Source: an uncultured Ruminococcus sp. (GTDB lineage: Bacteria; Bacillota; Clostridia; Oscillospirales; Ruminococcaceae). From it: 5,189 nucleotides of DNA. This document shows positions 4,935-5,189 of the stretch, piece after piece. The first letter of the stretch is position 1, and the number at the start of each line of letters is the position of its first letter. Location: the NCBI GenBank assembly GCA_937898375.1, contig CALEJX010000255.1, forward strand, positions 1 to 5,189, given 5' to 3'. The position numbers and the translations under genes are program-made. The notes under the pieces were generated by a model. The model was given only the letters and a program-made list of their open reading frames with translations. It was not told where the DNA came from and made no database searches.

Positions 4935-5189
4935 ATGCTTATAAACCACAACCAAAATATGCTTTGTCTTGATGAATTTGATATACTTGAACTGCGTGAA
5001 AATGCAGATGAGTGTGATTATCTTTTTGTTGTTTCGCCTAAAATTGAAACAAAGATATGCACTAAATGCGGAAGCTGCAATGTTGTCAATGACGGTCGAT
5101 ATACTAAACTTGTCAGAGATATCAACATAAATGAGCATTATACAGCTCTTAAGATAAGAGGTCACAAACATTTGTGTAAAGACTGTGGA
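4935..5189 (+). CDS. N-terminal part of an ISL3-family transposase (3' end outside window)
   Basis: The frame is open from ATG 4935 to the window edge (85 residues). It carries a zinc-finger-like pattern typical of the ISL3 transposase N-terminus: CTKCGSC (42-48), a middle stretch GRYTKLVRDINI (54-65) matching the family's H/R-x-x-x-x-R-D-L/I-x-I block, and CKDCG (81-85). The DDE catalytic domain would lie downstream. ISL3 elements move by DDE transposition and normally carry terminal inverted repeats outside the gene. Here the ATG is one base after the stop of the surface-protein gene, with only weak purines (GAAGAAG) as a ribosome site. A stop at 4917-4919 limits upstream extension, and Met at 4959 is an alternative start. 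No inverted repeat was identified. Whether the element is complete cannot be judged. Confidence 0.75.
   Translation, partial: MLINHNQNMLCLDEFDILELRENADECDYLFVVSPKIETKICTKCGSCNVVNDGRYTKLVRDININEHYTALKIRGHKHLCKDCG
4935..5189 (+). mobile_element. Probable ISL3-family insertion sequence, left part only
   Basis: This is inferred from the transposase N-terminus. The left boundary is not resolved: if an inverted repeat of usual length precedes the transposase, it must lie within the last codons of the surface-protein gene (before 4933). The right end is outside the window. Confidence 0.55.

Noticed and set aside
4908..5171. Minus-strand frame of 87 codons at the right edge
   Set aside because: It is opposite the transposase frame, which has CxxC motifs and family-like order; the minus frame has no recognisable features.
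1..5189. CRISPR arrays, tRNA or rRNA genes
   Set aside because: No regularly spaced repeats and no cloverleaf or rRNA-like sequence were seen on either strand.

Overview
The window looks like chromosomal DNA from a low-GC Gram-positive Clostridia member, most likely a gut or rumen Ruminococcus-type organism (Oscillospiraceae). This rests on a canonical Rex redox repressor, strong AGGAGG-type ribosome sites, consensus sigma-A promoters, a BspA-like leucine-rich-repeat plus fibronectin-III secreted protein, and a phosphotransferase of a type I associate with this group. The genus is inferred from style of content, not proved.

Left part (1-1241). The window opens inside the 3' end of an aminoglycoside-phosphotransferase-fold gene. 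Its two catalytic aspartates are both read as asparagine, and a strong terminator closes it. A stand-alone gene for a small predicted lipoprotein of unknown function follows, with its own extended -10 promoter. It converges on rex across a shared bidirectional terminator.

Middle (1242-2909). rex is on the minus strand and reads leftward from a near-perfect promoter (TTGACA-17-TATTAT). Diverging from it is a sigma-70-like (ECF-type) gene with its own promoter. This gene appears damaged: the reading frame departs from the sigma family inside region 4.2. The following DNA, in the -1 frame, encodes what looks like the C-terminal tail of a DUF4367-like (anti-sigma-type) protein that ends six bases before a terminator. 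I read this as a sigma/anti-sigma operon collapsed by an internal deletion.

Right part (2910-5189). A 380-base AT-rich non-coding stretch holds a minimal reading frame with a good ribosome site, and a 26-bp operator-like palindrome next to an extended -10. It leads into a secreted 547-residue protein: signal peptide, LRR_5/BspA-like repeats, then two equal 169-residue modules (bacterial Ig-like plus FN3). One base after its stop codon begins a reading frame with the N-terminal zinc-finger region of an ISL3-family transposase, cut by the window edge.

The genes do not form one pathway. Each has its own promoter and terminator, except that the transposase abuts the surface-protein gene. The strongest leads are the double Asp-to-Asn kinase, the collapsed sigma/anti-sigma pair, and the IS junction.
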